Shown here piece by piece: positions 1 to 10,256 of a DNA stretch of 64,000 nt. The translations under genes and the position numbers were made by a program. The notes under the pieces were generated by a model. That model was not told the DNA's origin. It did not search any database and saw only the letters and a list, made by a program, of their open reading frames with translations. This stretch comes from Stachybotrys elegans. Taxonomy: Eukaryota; Ascomycota; Sordariomycetes; Hypocreales; Stachybotryaceae. The stretch's first letter is position 1, and the number at the start of each line of letters is the position of its first letter. Location of the stretch: positions 1,364,001-1,428,000 of the forward strand of contig JAGPNK010000003.1 in assembly GCA_020746835.1 (NCBI GenBank). Reading direction: 5' to 3'.

Positions 1-1258
1 CGCGTATAGCGTATTGCACGATCCTGAGGCCTGGGCTGGCCGTTGCTCGGCTTTGGTAGCGCCTCAGTTGGCTGCTTGTTTGCCATGCACTCGCCATGGG
101 ACTCAGCATACATGAGTAAATATAGCACTCTGGGCATTAATTTGTTTCATTGCGACAGAACAGTCAGTCTCCGTTGAGGATGGCAAGGTCGGAGGCAGGT
201 AAGTAGAGGTAGGCAAGGCAAGGCAAGGCAAGGCGCGGGCCATCAGTGTACCTCTACGGTTCCTTCCCTCCTCCTGCTATTTCCCCTTGTTCCTTCTTCT
301 TCCGTTTCCTTTTGCCTTCCCTTTCCCTTTCCCTTTCCCTTTCTTTTCCTTCCGAGATAAGTAGGTACCTCTGCCAGGTATCCGTAAGGCCAGTCGGGTT
401 ACCTGATTCCCTCGATGCCCGGGCCGCCAGCAATATTACACAAAACCTTGCCGGATCCCGTCACCAGGATTTTTTTTTTCTCACTCTTCCACACTCATCT
501 CGCCCACACCGGCCGGCACGCCGTCGAGCTTTCCAGCTGCTCGCGTTGATTTCCTGGTTCTCCCTCGGTTTGTTGTTTGTTGTTTTGTTGTTTGTTATTG
601 CCTCATTATTTTTGCCGCTTGTGCAGCCCGCCTACGACCCCGGTCCTCAAGAGTCGACCCTCGGTTACATCGCCGCTGCGAGCCGTTGAACCATCCCCAG
701 ACGCCCAATATACCTGAGCACCACGGCTCAAATCGTTTGGGCCCTACTGCTCCGTTGCAATCTCAGCCGCAGATACGATTCTCATCACCGCCTTCGCTCG
801 CCCTCGCCGGCCACTCTGCAGACGGCTCCGCTCCAGAGGGGTAGAAGCCAACCCCTGCTTCTCTTTTCCATCGTTGTGGCCCTCTCGTCTCTCTATTCGT
901 TCTCGTCTTGTTAGACTATCCGAATCTGGCTGGGCAACCGCTGCCCGGACTGCTGCATTGCATTGCATTGCCCTACGCTCGACTGAGAGCAGTGTGGTCT
1001 CGGTATCCCGTACGCCGCTCCAAGTCGCCTACGTGTGCTGTCACGCGCGGAACTTGCCAGACACGCTTTGCAGCAACTTGCCGTCTACACAAATCCTCCG
1101 CTGCCGTGACAGCTTTCTCCGCACTCCTGTTGCGGGTGGTCGTGTGCAGCCTCGGGCCCTGCTTGCGATCCTTGGGTCTGGTTGGAGTGTCTGGTGCATA
1201 CCGTCCTTTGGGTCTCTGCTAGCAACCCTCGCCATCCCCGGCACTTTACCTTACTGCG
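1..1258. other. 5' region of the Zn2Cys6 gene; pyrimidine-rich with short tandem repeats
   Basis: No supportable independent gene is seen. The stretch carries a (GGCAA)n pentamer run at 211-233, a (CCCTTT)n run at 316-343 and an ATTGC repeat at 955-970. CT-rich tracts like these are usual in fungal promoters and leaders. An ATG at 180 followed by 19 coding bases and a GTAAGT donor at 199 could be the first exon of the downstream transcription factor. This is inference, and the implied intron would be unusually long. Confidence 0.4.
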
Positions 1259-3946
1259 GTGCAACTTGGAGCAGGACCCCATAGCGGCCCTGTTCCAAAC
1301 CCAACCGTCACGATTGCTCCTCACCTTAGCATAAAGTCCATACTCTCCTCCACCTCACCAGAGCCAAATGAAACGCATAGGACCTCTCCCGCCTCGTTCA
1401 CAGCCAAGAGAAAGCGCCAGCAAGCCTTTCCTCCACCGACGAAAGGGCACGCAGACTTTGATCAGGCTCGACTCCCTGATGACCATTCCCTAACTTCGAC
1501 CAGGTCTGATACAACAAGCTCTGACGTGGGTAGAGGGTATGTCGACGAGTCAAGAACGGCCACGGCACCGGAATTGCTCGAGACTTCAAGACTTCCACAA
1601 AAACCGCGGGCACCTATGCGATCGAGTATTGCTTGTCTGAGGTGTCGCAAGTCAAAGATCAAGTGTGACAACAATGGCGGCACAGGACCTTGTGAGACGT
1701 GCATCAAAGTTGGCCATCTGTGCCAATACCCCGAGGCGGCGACGTATGTTCTGAAGCGTAGTGAGCCGGGCAAAAATGTGGACAGGGACTCGCCTCACGA
1801 GAGGAAACGGATAAGGAAGATCGACGAGACGTCGGACAACCACCGTGCGGCGACATATTCCTCCGAAGTCCTTTCATACCCCTTCTTGACCAACGAAATT
1901 TGGGATCAACTCTTCGACATCTACAAGCTCCACTTTGCCTCTGAACTTCCATTTCTGCACCTGCCTACCCTCAAGGAGAGGATGCGCCATGGAACTGGGG
2001 CACATGCCACATCTCCCGGGCTGAACTTCGTCCTGCTTGGGGTATTGACTCTTACAGCCCGCTTCCACATTGACTTGGTCAAGTACGTGGCCCACCTCCG
2101 ACAGCGTTCCGCACAGACGAAGCCCGATCCGTTTGCGGCAAGCGAGTTCTTCGCCAACGCCCTTACCGAGGCCCTAGGCCCTATCCGCACCACCATAGTT
2201 GCTCCGACAGTGGAAAGAGCCCAAGCGTATCTGATGCTGGGCCTTCATGAGTGGAGGCAAAGCCGCTCGAATAATGGCCTCGGTGCTTGGATGTATGCGG
2301 GAATCGCAGTCCGGTTGGCGCTGAGTCTAAGGCTCAATCTCGGAGATGGTCGCTACGCCGGGTCCGAGCAAGCATCCCCCAATCTCCACGCTGGGGATAA
2401 GGGACCTCCTGGTGCCGCTATCGATGTCGGCATAGCCAGAGAAATCAAGAGACGGACCATGTTCAGCTGCTTGGTGATGGATCGAATGTTGGCGTGTGGT
2501 AGTGAGCGCCCGGCAATGATTCGCACAGAAGATATTGAAATCCAACTGCCTTGTACAGAAATGGCGTTTGATCTCGCTCTCGATGTGCAGACTGGGTATC
2601 TGAGGTCTTCTTTGGATGGGAGAAGCAACCCCGTAGCCGAGGACAACGTGTTGGCCCGGTTCGTTCAGCTGACCAACATATGGAGAGGAATCACGAGATA
2701 CAGTATCGAAGGCGGCCGCCTGAGCGAGCAATTGGCATTGTGGGACCAGAACTCTAGGCTCATGCAGCTGCAACGTGAGCTAGACGCCTTCAACGATAGT
2801 CTTCCGTCGACATTCACGCTCTCCCGGCAGAACTACTACCGACACGACAACCATCAAGCCCACAGCATATACGTCTCCCTACATATGCTGTCTTCGCTTT
2901 GCCAGGTAGTACTTCACAGAGAAAATCTCCCACTGCTCCCCTTGAGGTGCCGACAGCCCGAGGGGCCTCTTGATCAATCCATATCAAGCACAGGCTACGC
3001 ACCGAGTGGATTCTGGAATGCCAGCGCCGACAGGATCTTTGGGGCATCGAGGGACATTATTGATCTGGTTGATCTCTGTCGGGATAAACTACCCATGTCC
3101 CCGCTCACTTTATTTGCTGCCTGGAGCGCGGGCATGATCGCAATATATGCTCATCACTTTCCTGCAATGGACGTGGGCTCTAGGTTGCGTGGCTATGGTG
3201 GTCTGGAGTATGATGGAACACCACAGGAAGGGGCAAAGTTTGTGGGCGTCTTGGGTCAAGCTATGATAAAGATGTCATCATGCTTGAATCGGGTTGAGGC
3301 ACACATGAAGTTTGCCAAAGCCATGGATATGCTTTGTCTCAAAACCAGGACTGGGTTCCAAGATCCCACTGGATCGGTGCAGGCTGGTAACAGGAATGAC
3401 GTGGGAGAAAGAACGACTTCCCGTCTTGGTGGGGATGTAGAGAAGGAAGGCACCGGCTTGATGGATAATCTGCCGAGATGGAACCAGCCCATGGAAGACA
3501 GATTGCCTCCATTAAGACATTTCGGTCGCCCCCCAGAGTCCGTGGAAGGCTTGCCATCTTTGTTGCTCGAGCCAGGTCGAGGCCTCCCAGAGACACAGGC
3601 ACACGCCGAACGCATACCCACTCCCAGGCCGACGCTGACACCGACTCTGAATTTCAGGGCTATCAACAATCAGTCGCAGATACAGCCCGAACCTGGGGCG
3701 GCGCCCAGCCTAAGAGATCGAGACTGGTGGCCTAGGGGGGGATCACACCTCGCTGATCGGAGTGAGAGGCCAATTGATGCAGGATCCTTGCTGGTATCGG
3801 TGCTCAAATCCCAGGTTGCGCTCCGCCCGGAGGATATGAAGGTGCTAGCATGCCAGCGCATTGGCGTGGTACTCAATGACATTCGGGAGTTCTCAGGTGC
3901 AGGCACCTTGGGAGGTGATTGGTGGGAATCCTGGGAGCGCAAATAA
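1259..3946 (+). CDS. Zn2Cys6 fungal transcription factor
   Basis: This is a sequence-specific nuclear regulator. Numbering from 1259, the binuclear cluster has cysteines at about 126, 129, 136, 145, 148 and 155 (spacing C-x2-C-x6-C-x8-C-x2-C-x6-C), with a basic CRKSKIKC core. A Fungal_trans-like helical region follows at about 215-480, starting near LFDIYKLHF. The tail after about 700 is low-complexity and Pro/Arg-rich. The start is unresolved. The frame is open from 1259 but begins with GTG, and the first in-frame ATG is at 1616, only six residues before the first cysteine (776-aa product). The 119 residues upstream are Ser/Thr/Pro-rich and look coding, so an upstream exon is likely. A phase-compatible candidate is ATG180-G198, spliced to 1275. 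No intron is needed after 1275. Target genes cannot be inferred from the sequence. Confidence 0.85.
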   Translation: MQLGAGPHSGPVPNPTVTIAPHLSIKSILSSTSPEPNETHRTSPASFTAKRKRQQAFPPPTKGHADFDQARLPDDHSLTSTRSDTTSSDVGRGYVDESRTATAPELLETSRLPQKPRAPMRSSIACLRCRKSKIKCDNNGGTGPCETCIKVGHLCQYPEAATYVLKRSEPGKNVDRDSPHERKRIRKIDETSDNHRAATYSSEVLSYPFLTNEIWDQLFDIYKLHFASELPFLHLPTLKERMRHGTGAHATSPGLNFVLLGVLTLTARFHIDLVKYVAHLRQRSAQTKPDPFAASEFFANALTEALGPIRTTIVAPTVERAQAYLMLGLHEWRQSRSNNGLGAWMYAGIAVRLALSLRLNLGDGRYAGSEQASPNLHAGDKGPPGAAIDVGIAREIKRRTMFSCLVMDRMLACGSERPAMIRTEDIEIQLPCTEMAFDLALDVQTGYLRSSLDGRSNPVAEDNVLARFVQLTNIWRGITRYSIEGGRLSEQLALWDQNSRLMQLQRELDAFNDSLPSTFTLSRQNYYRHDNHQAHSIYVSLHMLSSLCQVVLHRENLPLLPLRCRQPEGPLDQSISSTGYAPSGFWNASADRIFGASRDIIDLVDLCRDKLPMSPLTLFAAWSAGMIAIYAHHFPAMDVGSRLRGYGGLEYDGTPQEGAKFVGVLGQAMIKMSSCLNRVEAHMKFAKAMDMLCLKTRTGFQDPTGSVQAGNRNDVGERTTSRLGGDVEKEGTGLMDNLPRWNQPMEDRLPPLRHFGRPPESVEGLPSLLLEPGRGLPETQAHAERIPTPRPTLTPTLNFRAINNQSQIQPEPGAAPSLRDRDWWPRGGSHLADRSERPIDAGSLLVSVLKSQVALRPEDMKVLACQRIGVVLNDIREFSGAGTLGGDWWESWERK

Positions 3947-4507
3947 CGGGAAGAGGCTGAGATTTGTGCTTAAATAGGAGTGGTCAAGAACAATAAAGGG
4001 CAATCTAGGATGGAGGGACTGGCGCATAAAGGAGTATGTACCACAGGCGCTTGGGGTTGACAGTGATGGCACAAAGGAGTTAGATGGGCAAAGGTTGAAG
4101 ACGATGGCATTCTGAGATGGACGAGTTTGTAAATGGTTTGGGGCGCTAGGAGTCAGGCTGGTTGAGCCGGAGTTTATTGCTGAATATGATTGTGTGTGCA
4201 TTCCTGCCTGGTTGGGTAGAATGTGTCTGTCTACCTTGACAACTTCAAATTGGAGATGAATTCACATGGGCTGAGCGATTTGCAGGAGAGGTCCATGACA
4301 TCACGACTTGTCCAAATGGGCTAAGAAGAGGGGAAAGGGGGGCATATACTGGGGCGGTGGTTGTTATATTGGATGCTATGTAGGCTTAAGGATGCAAGAG
4401 ACTGCTTTGGGGAGTTGGACGGACAAGATGAAGCTGAGGATGAAGCGGAGTGACGAATGGCAGGCACATGGGTGAGGAGGAAGGTTGAGTCTACATAACA
4501 CGAGAGA

Positions 4508-4549
4508 GGGGGATGGGGATGGGGATGGGGATGGGGATGGGGAGGGGGG
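4508..4549 (+). repeat. GGGGAT tandem array, potential G-quadruplex
   Basis: Five GGGGAT units are flanked by further G runs (GGGGG before, GGGG and GGGGGG after), giving at least six G-tracts of four or more separated by AT. This meets the usual G3+N1-7 rule for an intramolecular quadruplex. It lies about 560 bp downstream of the Zn2Cys6 stop codon. Confidence 0.8.
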
Positions 4550-5154
4550 TAGTAATATGAATGTTAGAGTTCCCGAACTAGCCATTACTTTGGAAGCCTG
4601 AAAGTGTTACGTAGCGCGTAAAGGTAAACAGGGTAGTACCGTTGGGCGGGAAGGGTAAGCGGAGAAGAGGATTGATTGCAGATGCTACCATGGCTGACTG
4701 CTTGCATATAGTAGGAGGAGCCTGGAAACAATGTAAGATGATATAATAAGGTGAGGTATGAGGAGTTATGAGGAGGTCTGAGGCGGCACGAGGCAAGGTA
4801 AGAATGAATGATTAATGGTGATGGGCGGTAATAAATCGGAGGTGTGGGGTGGGGAGCAGGAAAGCGGGGACGGAACTCCGGGCGTTGGGAGTGGATTCGG
4901 GCGGAGGAGAGCGGGGGCCATGGGCTGCACATGCGCTGAGGTTTCTGGTGCCCCCCACGCGAACCTCAGGTCAGCACCGCCTCGGGACCTTGTTTGGGTG
5001 ACCGGTCTGAGGGTGGAATGAGGGGGTTTCTGGCGCAGCAGCTGCACCCGGCAGGCAAGTCAAGGAAAAGGCGGGGGAGGGAAAAAAACCAACAACAACC
5101 GACAACAGATATGCATGTCATACCCAGAACGTACATACACCTACCTACACGCAC

Positions 5155-5180
5155 ACGTACCGTACACGTGTACTGTACGT
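5155..5180. promoter_or_regulatory. 26-bp near-perfect palindrome with central CACGTG
   Basis: The central GTACACGTGTAC (5162-5173) is a perfect 12-bp palindrome. It is flanked by ACGTAC (5155-5160) and GTACGT (5175-5180), with one mismatched pair (5161 and 5174). CACGTG (5165-5170) is the classic bHLH E-box. The site lies 1.1 kb upstream of the egt1 start. A binding role is inference. Confidence 0.45.
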
Positions 5181-6258
5181 ACAACTCGAGGTGAGGAGTC
5201 GGGAAATGGAAGGGCTAGAGAAGCAAGGGGTCCTGATTCCAAAGCCCCCGCCAGCTTCAGCTTGAGCTTCAGCTTCGGCTTCCGTGTTCACGTAATCCGC
5301 AAGCCTCTTTTTTCTTCTGCCCGCCTCATCCGGCGCTGCTTCCGCCAAGTACATAGGTAGCCCTCGCTGGCGTCGACAGGTTTCCGGGGTCCCAGGTTTT
5401 TTTGCCTCCCAAGATTGAGTAATCCGAGATCTCTTGTTCCTGAAAATAGAATAATCATCATCATATTACCCAGCAGAGGAGGCAAGGTGTGGGGGGATCT
5501 AATGAAAATCAATCGCATGTGCTGGAGACAAGCTTGTCCACATGACGATGCTATTACAGCCTGCCGGATCATGAACCCAGCATTCCACCCCTCTTTCTCT
5601 CTTTGTATGCCTCTCTCTCTTGTCCTTTATTCGTGTTCGGCTATGGCCTTGCCCCCATGCAGGCTTGTTACCTGATTGCGACGTCCCCGAGGCCCAACGA
5701 GTCTCCCAATTGGCGGGTTCCTGGCCAATATGTCCCCCTGCCCAAGCCATTGATCAAAGTACACGATGTCTACCATTTACTGTTTTCTCGCCCTTCGGCT
5801 CGTCGCTACTAAGCCCAAGCCCCCCCCCGACGCCCCTCGCCTGCCGAGTAAGAGAAAAGTAACGTGTGGAATTCAAGGGGGGCGTGCTGGGCATGCAGCG
5901 GCTCCGGGGGGAGGGGGGTGAATGAGGAGGATGGCGAGTAGCTATGGACTAGGTAGTAGCTACTATGGCTTGGTCATCCCGCCTACGCGTAGATCTTGGC
6001 TGGGCACCGCGCCCTTTGCCCGTCACCTCTCTGCTCGTGGCTTGGTTACCTCTCTGCTCTGTATCACATTACATTCGAGCTTCTCCGTGGAAACCTTTTT
6101 TTTAAAACAAAGGGAAAAAGAAATAGTACAAAACTACCCTTAGTTCCCCAGGAACTTGCAGTGTCTACTTGGATTCCTCCTTTCCCCATCGCCGAGCCCA
6201 GTCCGTCGCATTTGACAGGCGATTCGCTTTTTTTGCCCTCCTCGCTGTTGCCGCTATC

Positions 6259-9200
6259 ATGCCTGCAGCTAAACACTCGTCGTCGCTCGACATCATTGAT
6301 GTCCGCCATGGCTTGGGCATGCTCGACCTCAAGAAGGAGGTTGTCACCCAGTTCAACTCCGGGCCGGGCGTGCCTCGTACGCTCCCGACGCTCCTGTTGT
6401 ATGATGAGAAGGGCCTGCAGCTGTTTGAGGATGTACGATGTATCCCCCTTTCCTTTCTAACCTTGTCTTGTTCGAGGAACTTGTAATGACCTTGCGTGTG
6501 TTAGATCACCTATCTCGAAGAGTACTACCTGACCAATCATGAGATTGAGGTCCTGAAGCAGTCGGCGGGAGATATTGCCAGCAGGATCCCCGCTGGGTCC
6601 ATGGTCATTGAGCTTGGAAGCGGGTGAGCCTTTCCTCTGCTGCCATCCCCCCCTGAGCGACTCTGACGACCCCGCGTCAAACAAAGAAACCTCCGCAAGG
6701 TTTGTCTGCTGCTCCAGGCTCTCGAGGACCAAGCCAAGCCCATCGACTACTATGCCCTGGATCTGTCCGAGACGGAGCTGCAGCGCACCCTGGCGCAGGT
6801 CCCCGACTTCCAGTACGTTTCCTGCCATGGGCTTCTCGGCACCTACGACGATGGGCGAGAGTGGCTCAAGGATCCGGCTCTGGCATCGAGGCCAAAGACG
6901 ATTCTCCATCTCGGCTCTAGCATTGGTCTGTACTCGATCCGTTCCGGCGCTCTGCTTCCTCTGTTTTGTTGACGTACGTGTGTCTTTATATAGGCAACTT
7001 CTCTGTCGACGAGGCTTCCGAGTTCCTGGCTGGATTCGCCGACGTGCTGGAGCCTGCGGATAGCATCATCATCGGCGTCGACTCTTGCGACGATCCGGGT
7101 AAAGTCTAGTGAGCAGCACGCCATACTCCCACTTACAAGACGTTTTTTCCCCTTTGACTGACCACATCTGCGCGCCAACAGCCATGCTTACAACGGTCCG
7201 TCATGAGTCCTCCTCTTGCAGCCCTCAGATGACATGCTGGCTAACACGAGGATGCGTATAGACAAGGAGGGCGTCACTCACAAGTTTGTCGAGGCTATGA
7301 GCAAACGTGTCGTGGGCCAACCCCCTTTTATGCTGACCAGGGCTTTGTGACCAGATTCATCCTCAACGGGCTCAACCACGTCAATGACATCTTTGGCCAG
7401 GAGATTTTCCACGCGCAGGACTGGAGGGCCGTCGGCGAGTACGTCTTTGACGAGGACGGGGGCCGCCACCAGGCCTTTGTGGCGCCCGTCCGCGAGACCA
7501 TGGCGCTGGGCGCCTTCATCAAGCCGTCGGAGCGCATCCAGATCGAGCAGAGCAGGAAGTATTCCGAGAAGGGGTGCGCGAAGCTGTGGAAGAAGGCGGG
7601 TCTCGTCGAGGTGACGAGATGGAGTCGCGGGAAGCAGTATGGTACGATGACACCCCTTTCTTTGAAGTTTCCATCTTATCAATCGCGGCCACGTCCAAGC
7701 TGCATGACATGGCATGGCATAGCATGGCATAGCATGGCGTAGACACACCAACTCCACGCCACACCACACACCACACCACTCGGCGCTGGCTGGCAGGGAT
7801 GGTCGACGTCAGCTCGGGCTGTTTACCCCCACAGTTTCTCTGACGCCAGTCCACTCAATGGAGCCTCCAGATCCGACGATAGGGTCACGGCGTACGTGGG
7901 TCGAGCGACGATGCATCGGATGTAGATGGCCTATCACACCCCGAGGCCTTCCGCGCTTGTCAACGGCTTTCACACCATTGCCCGCTCTACAGCTTCGTAC
8001 TGGAGAGTGTATTTTTTTCCCTTCTTCTTCTACATTTTTCAATTCTTTCTTCTTCTTCTTCCCAGGACATTGCTGATACCATTCCCTCATAGGTCTATAC
8101 ATGCTCAACAGAACAAACATGTCTCCCGTGGCCAATCCCTCCCAAGACTCCGTCACCATCCTCCCTACATTGGCTGAGTGGGAGGAACTATGGAAGACGT
8201 GGGACATCATCTCGGGCAAGATGCTTCCGGAGCAGGAGCTCAAGGAGAAGCCCATCAAGCTGCGAAACGCCTGCATCTTCTACCTAGGCCACATCCCGAC
8301 CTTCCTCGACATCCAGCTCACCAAGGGCACCCGGGCATCCGCCACGGAGCCGGCCAGCTACGTCTCCATCTTTGAGCGCGGCATCGACCCGGATGTGGAC
8401 AACCCGGAGAAGTGCCACGACCACTCGGAGGTACCCGACGAGTGGCCGCCCGTCGAGGAGATCCTCTCGTACCAGGACCGCGTGCGCGCCCGCCTCCGCG
8501 CGCTGTACGGGCAGGGCGGCGCCGACAAGATCCCCCGCGACGTCGGGCGCACCATCTGGCTGGGCTACGAGCACGAGGTCATGCACATCGAGACGTTCCT
8601 GTACATGCTGCTGCAGAGCGACAGGACGCTGCCGCCGCCGCACGTGCCGAGGCCCGACTTTGAGGGCATGGCGCGCGAGGCGTATGCTGCGAGGGTGCTG
8701 AACCAGTGGTTTGATGTGCCGGAGCAGACGATTACGCTCGGCATGGATGATCCCGATGAGGGACAGGAAGCCAGGCACTTTGGTTGGTAAGCTTACAGTG
8801 ATTGTCGTATGGGGGGTTTGTGGGAAAAGTCTTTAACATGGAGCATAGGGATATTGAAAAGCCGGCGAGGAAGCTGACAGTCCACGCTTTCCAGGCGCAA
8901 GGCCGTCCCATTACTAACGAGGAGGTAAAGATGGTGTATTCTACGTGTTGAGCAATGAGTTTAGCATCTGACTTGCGCCTAGTTTGCCCAGTATCTGTAT
9001 CACTCCGACATCGATCGCCTTCCCGCCTCATGGACGACAGTCAGCACCGAGTCAACCAACGGAGCTTCCACCAACGGTGTCAACGGCACAAACGGCACCA
9101 ATGGAGTCAATGGGTTTTCTCACGGCCTTCCTGAATCGTTTCTGCGCGGCAAGGCTGTGCGCACCGTCTTCGGTCCCGTTCCGCTCAAGTATGCGCTCGA

Positions 9201-9829
9201 CTGGCCCGTCTGGGCGTCGTACGACGAGCTCGCGGGATGCGCCGCGTGGATGGGCGGACGCATCCCTACCTTCGAGGAGGCCAAGAGCATCTACAGCTAC
9301 GTCCTGCGGCAGCAGAAGCTCAAGGCGCTGAACAAGCTCGCCAACATGGTCCCAGCCGTCAACGGGTACTGCCTGCCGCGCCCCCTGATGGCCCTCTGTC
9401 TCTTTGGCTAACATGACCTCTAGGCATCTCGTCAACAACGGCGTGGAGGAGACGCCGCCACACGAGCCTTCGGATAAGACGGTCGATGGGGAGGACCTCT
9501 TCATCGACCTGGCGGGTGCCAACGTCGGCTTCAGGGCCTGGCACCCGACGCCCGTCACCGCCCAGGGAGGCGAGCTGGCGGGCCAGGGCGGCATGGGCGG
9601 CGTCTGGGAATGGACCAGCTCGCCGCTGCGCGCCCACGAGGGCTACGCCCCCATGCCGCTGTACCCGGGCTACTCGGCCGACTTCTTTGACGAGAAGCAC
9701 AACATTGTGCTCGGGGGCTCGTGGGCAACCATGCCGCGGCTGGCTGGGCGCGCCAGCTTCGTCAACTGGTACCAGCGCAACTACCTGTACATGTGGGCTG
9801 GCGCGAGGCTGGTCAGAGACAAGCAGTAG
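6259..9829 (+). CDS. egt1: Egt1, bifunctional ergothioneine synthase (EgtD-EgtB fusion)
   Basis: Trimethylates histidine to hercynine and then joins hercynine with cysteine through iron-dependent sulfoxide formation. Eleven exons were read: 6259-6432, 6505-6623, 6687-6925, 6994-7108, 7182-7195, 7262-7283, 7355-7641, 8093-8786, 8849-8924, 8983-9365, 9424-9829. They sum to 2529 nt (842 aa), close to the known fungal Egt1 size. The N-terminal EgtD-type methyltransferase has the SAM-site motif IELGSGN (about residue 95) and TILHLGSSIGNFS. A DinB_2 segment starts near 345 with LGHIPTFLD and HEVMHIETFLY, which carry the iron-binding histidines. The C-terminal FGE-sulfatase-like domain contains GGVWEWTSSP and ends near MWAGARLVRD. 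The ATG at 6259 opens MPAAKHSSSLD. Intron 3 uses an AAAG acceptor and exons 5 and 6 are only 14 and 22 nt, so automated models may err there. Confidence 0.95.
7703..7739 (+). repeat. stuttered CATGGCATAG repeat inside egt1 intron 7
   Basis: Interleaved CATGGCATGG and CATAGCATGG units lie within the 451-nt intron (7642-8092), several times longer than the other egt1 introns. A long pyrimidine tract (TTCTTTCTTCTTC type, about 8027-8063) precedes the acceptor at 8092. Confidence 0.7.
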
Positions 9830-10256
9830 GGTATTTTACGTGTGCGTTTGTGCGATATATGTATGCCCTGGGTGTGGTTGTTGATGGTGGAATTGTTGGA
9901 TGGCATGAAAATTCTGTCTGTTTGCATTTACTGCACGAAAAATAAGCTGCCCTCGAAATTGATCACCTGGCAGAGAAATATACGTCAACTTTACCATGAC
10001 ATGTTGTCTCTTGAAATGATGCAAAGGTTGCCCCTCGTCATACTTTTCCGTGGCTCCAGATTAAGGTTGCTGGTTCTGTGTGGTCTGGTCTTGGTCTGTT
10101 GAGTCACCGTCACCCCGCCCCCACTATTAAAGATCAACCAGCAGCACCCACCTTGAACCATCGTCGAGTTCGGATTGCATTGCTTCCTCCCCTCCTCCCC
10201 CCCTTCCCCTCCTCCGTCACGTCGCGTCATCACCACTGCCAATCCTGCGGACAGCC
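9830..10256. other. egt1-GCN3 intergenic region
   Basis: These 427 bp hold the egt1 3' end and the GCN3 promoter. The last 60 bp before the GCN3 start are C- and T-rich. Nothing else is recognisable. Confidence 0.5.

Larger units (their letters stand above)
3947..6258. other. intergenic region between the Zn2Cys6 gene and egt1
   Basis: About 2.3 kb with no convincing coding region. It holds a G-rich GGGGAT array (4508-4549), a near-perfect 26-bp palindrome centred on CACGTG (5155-5180), a GCTTCA-type hexamer run near 5252-5282 and CT-rich stretches before egt1. Short open frames here are low-complexity and begin at non-ATG codons or lack family features. Confidence 0.5.

Noticed and set aside
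246..689. 147-codon open frame in the left-hand leader region
   Set aside because: It begins at GTG, is dominated by Ser/Leu/Phe from CT-rich repeats and shows no domain; best explained as promoter or 5'UTR.
874..1284. Overlapping open frames before the Zn2Cys6 gene
   Set aside because: They start at GTG or TTG, with no ATG between 415 and 1368, and have low-complexity composition.
4376..5047. Several Pro/Ser-rich minus-strand frames
   Set aside because: They arise from the GGGGAT array and neighbouring G-rich sequence; composition follows the repeat and no family features are visible.
8284..8778. 164-codon minus-strand frame inside egt1
   Set aside because: It lies opposite an egt1 exon with clear protein motifs; a shadow frame caused by high GC at third positions.
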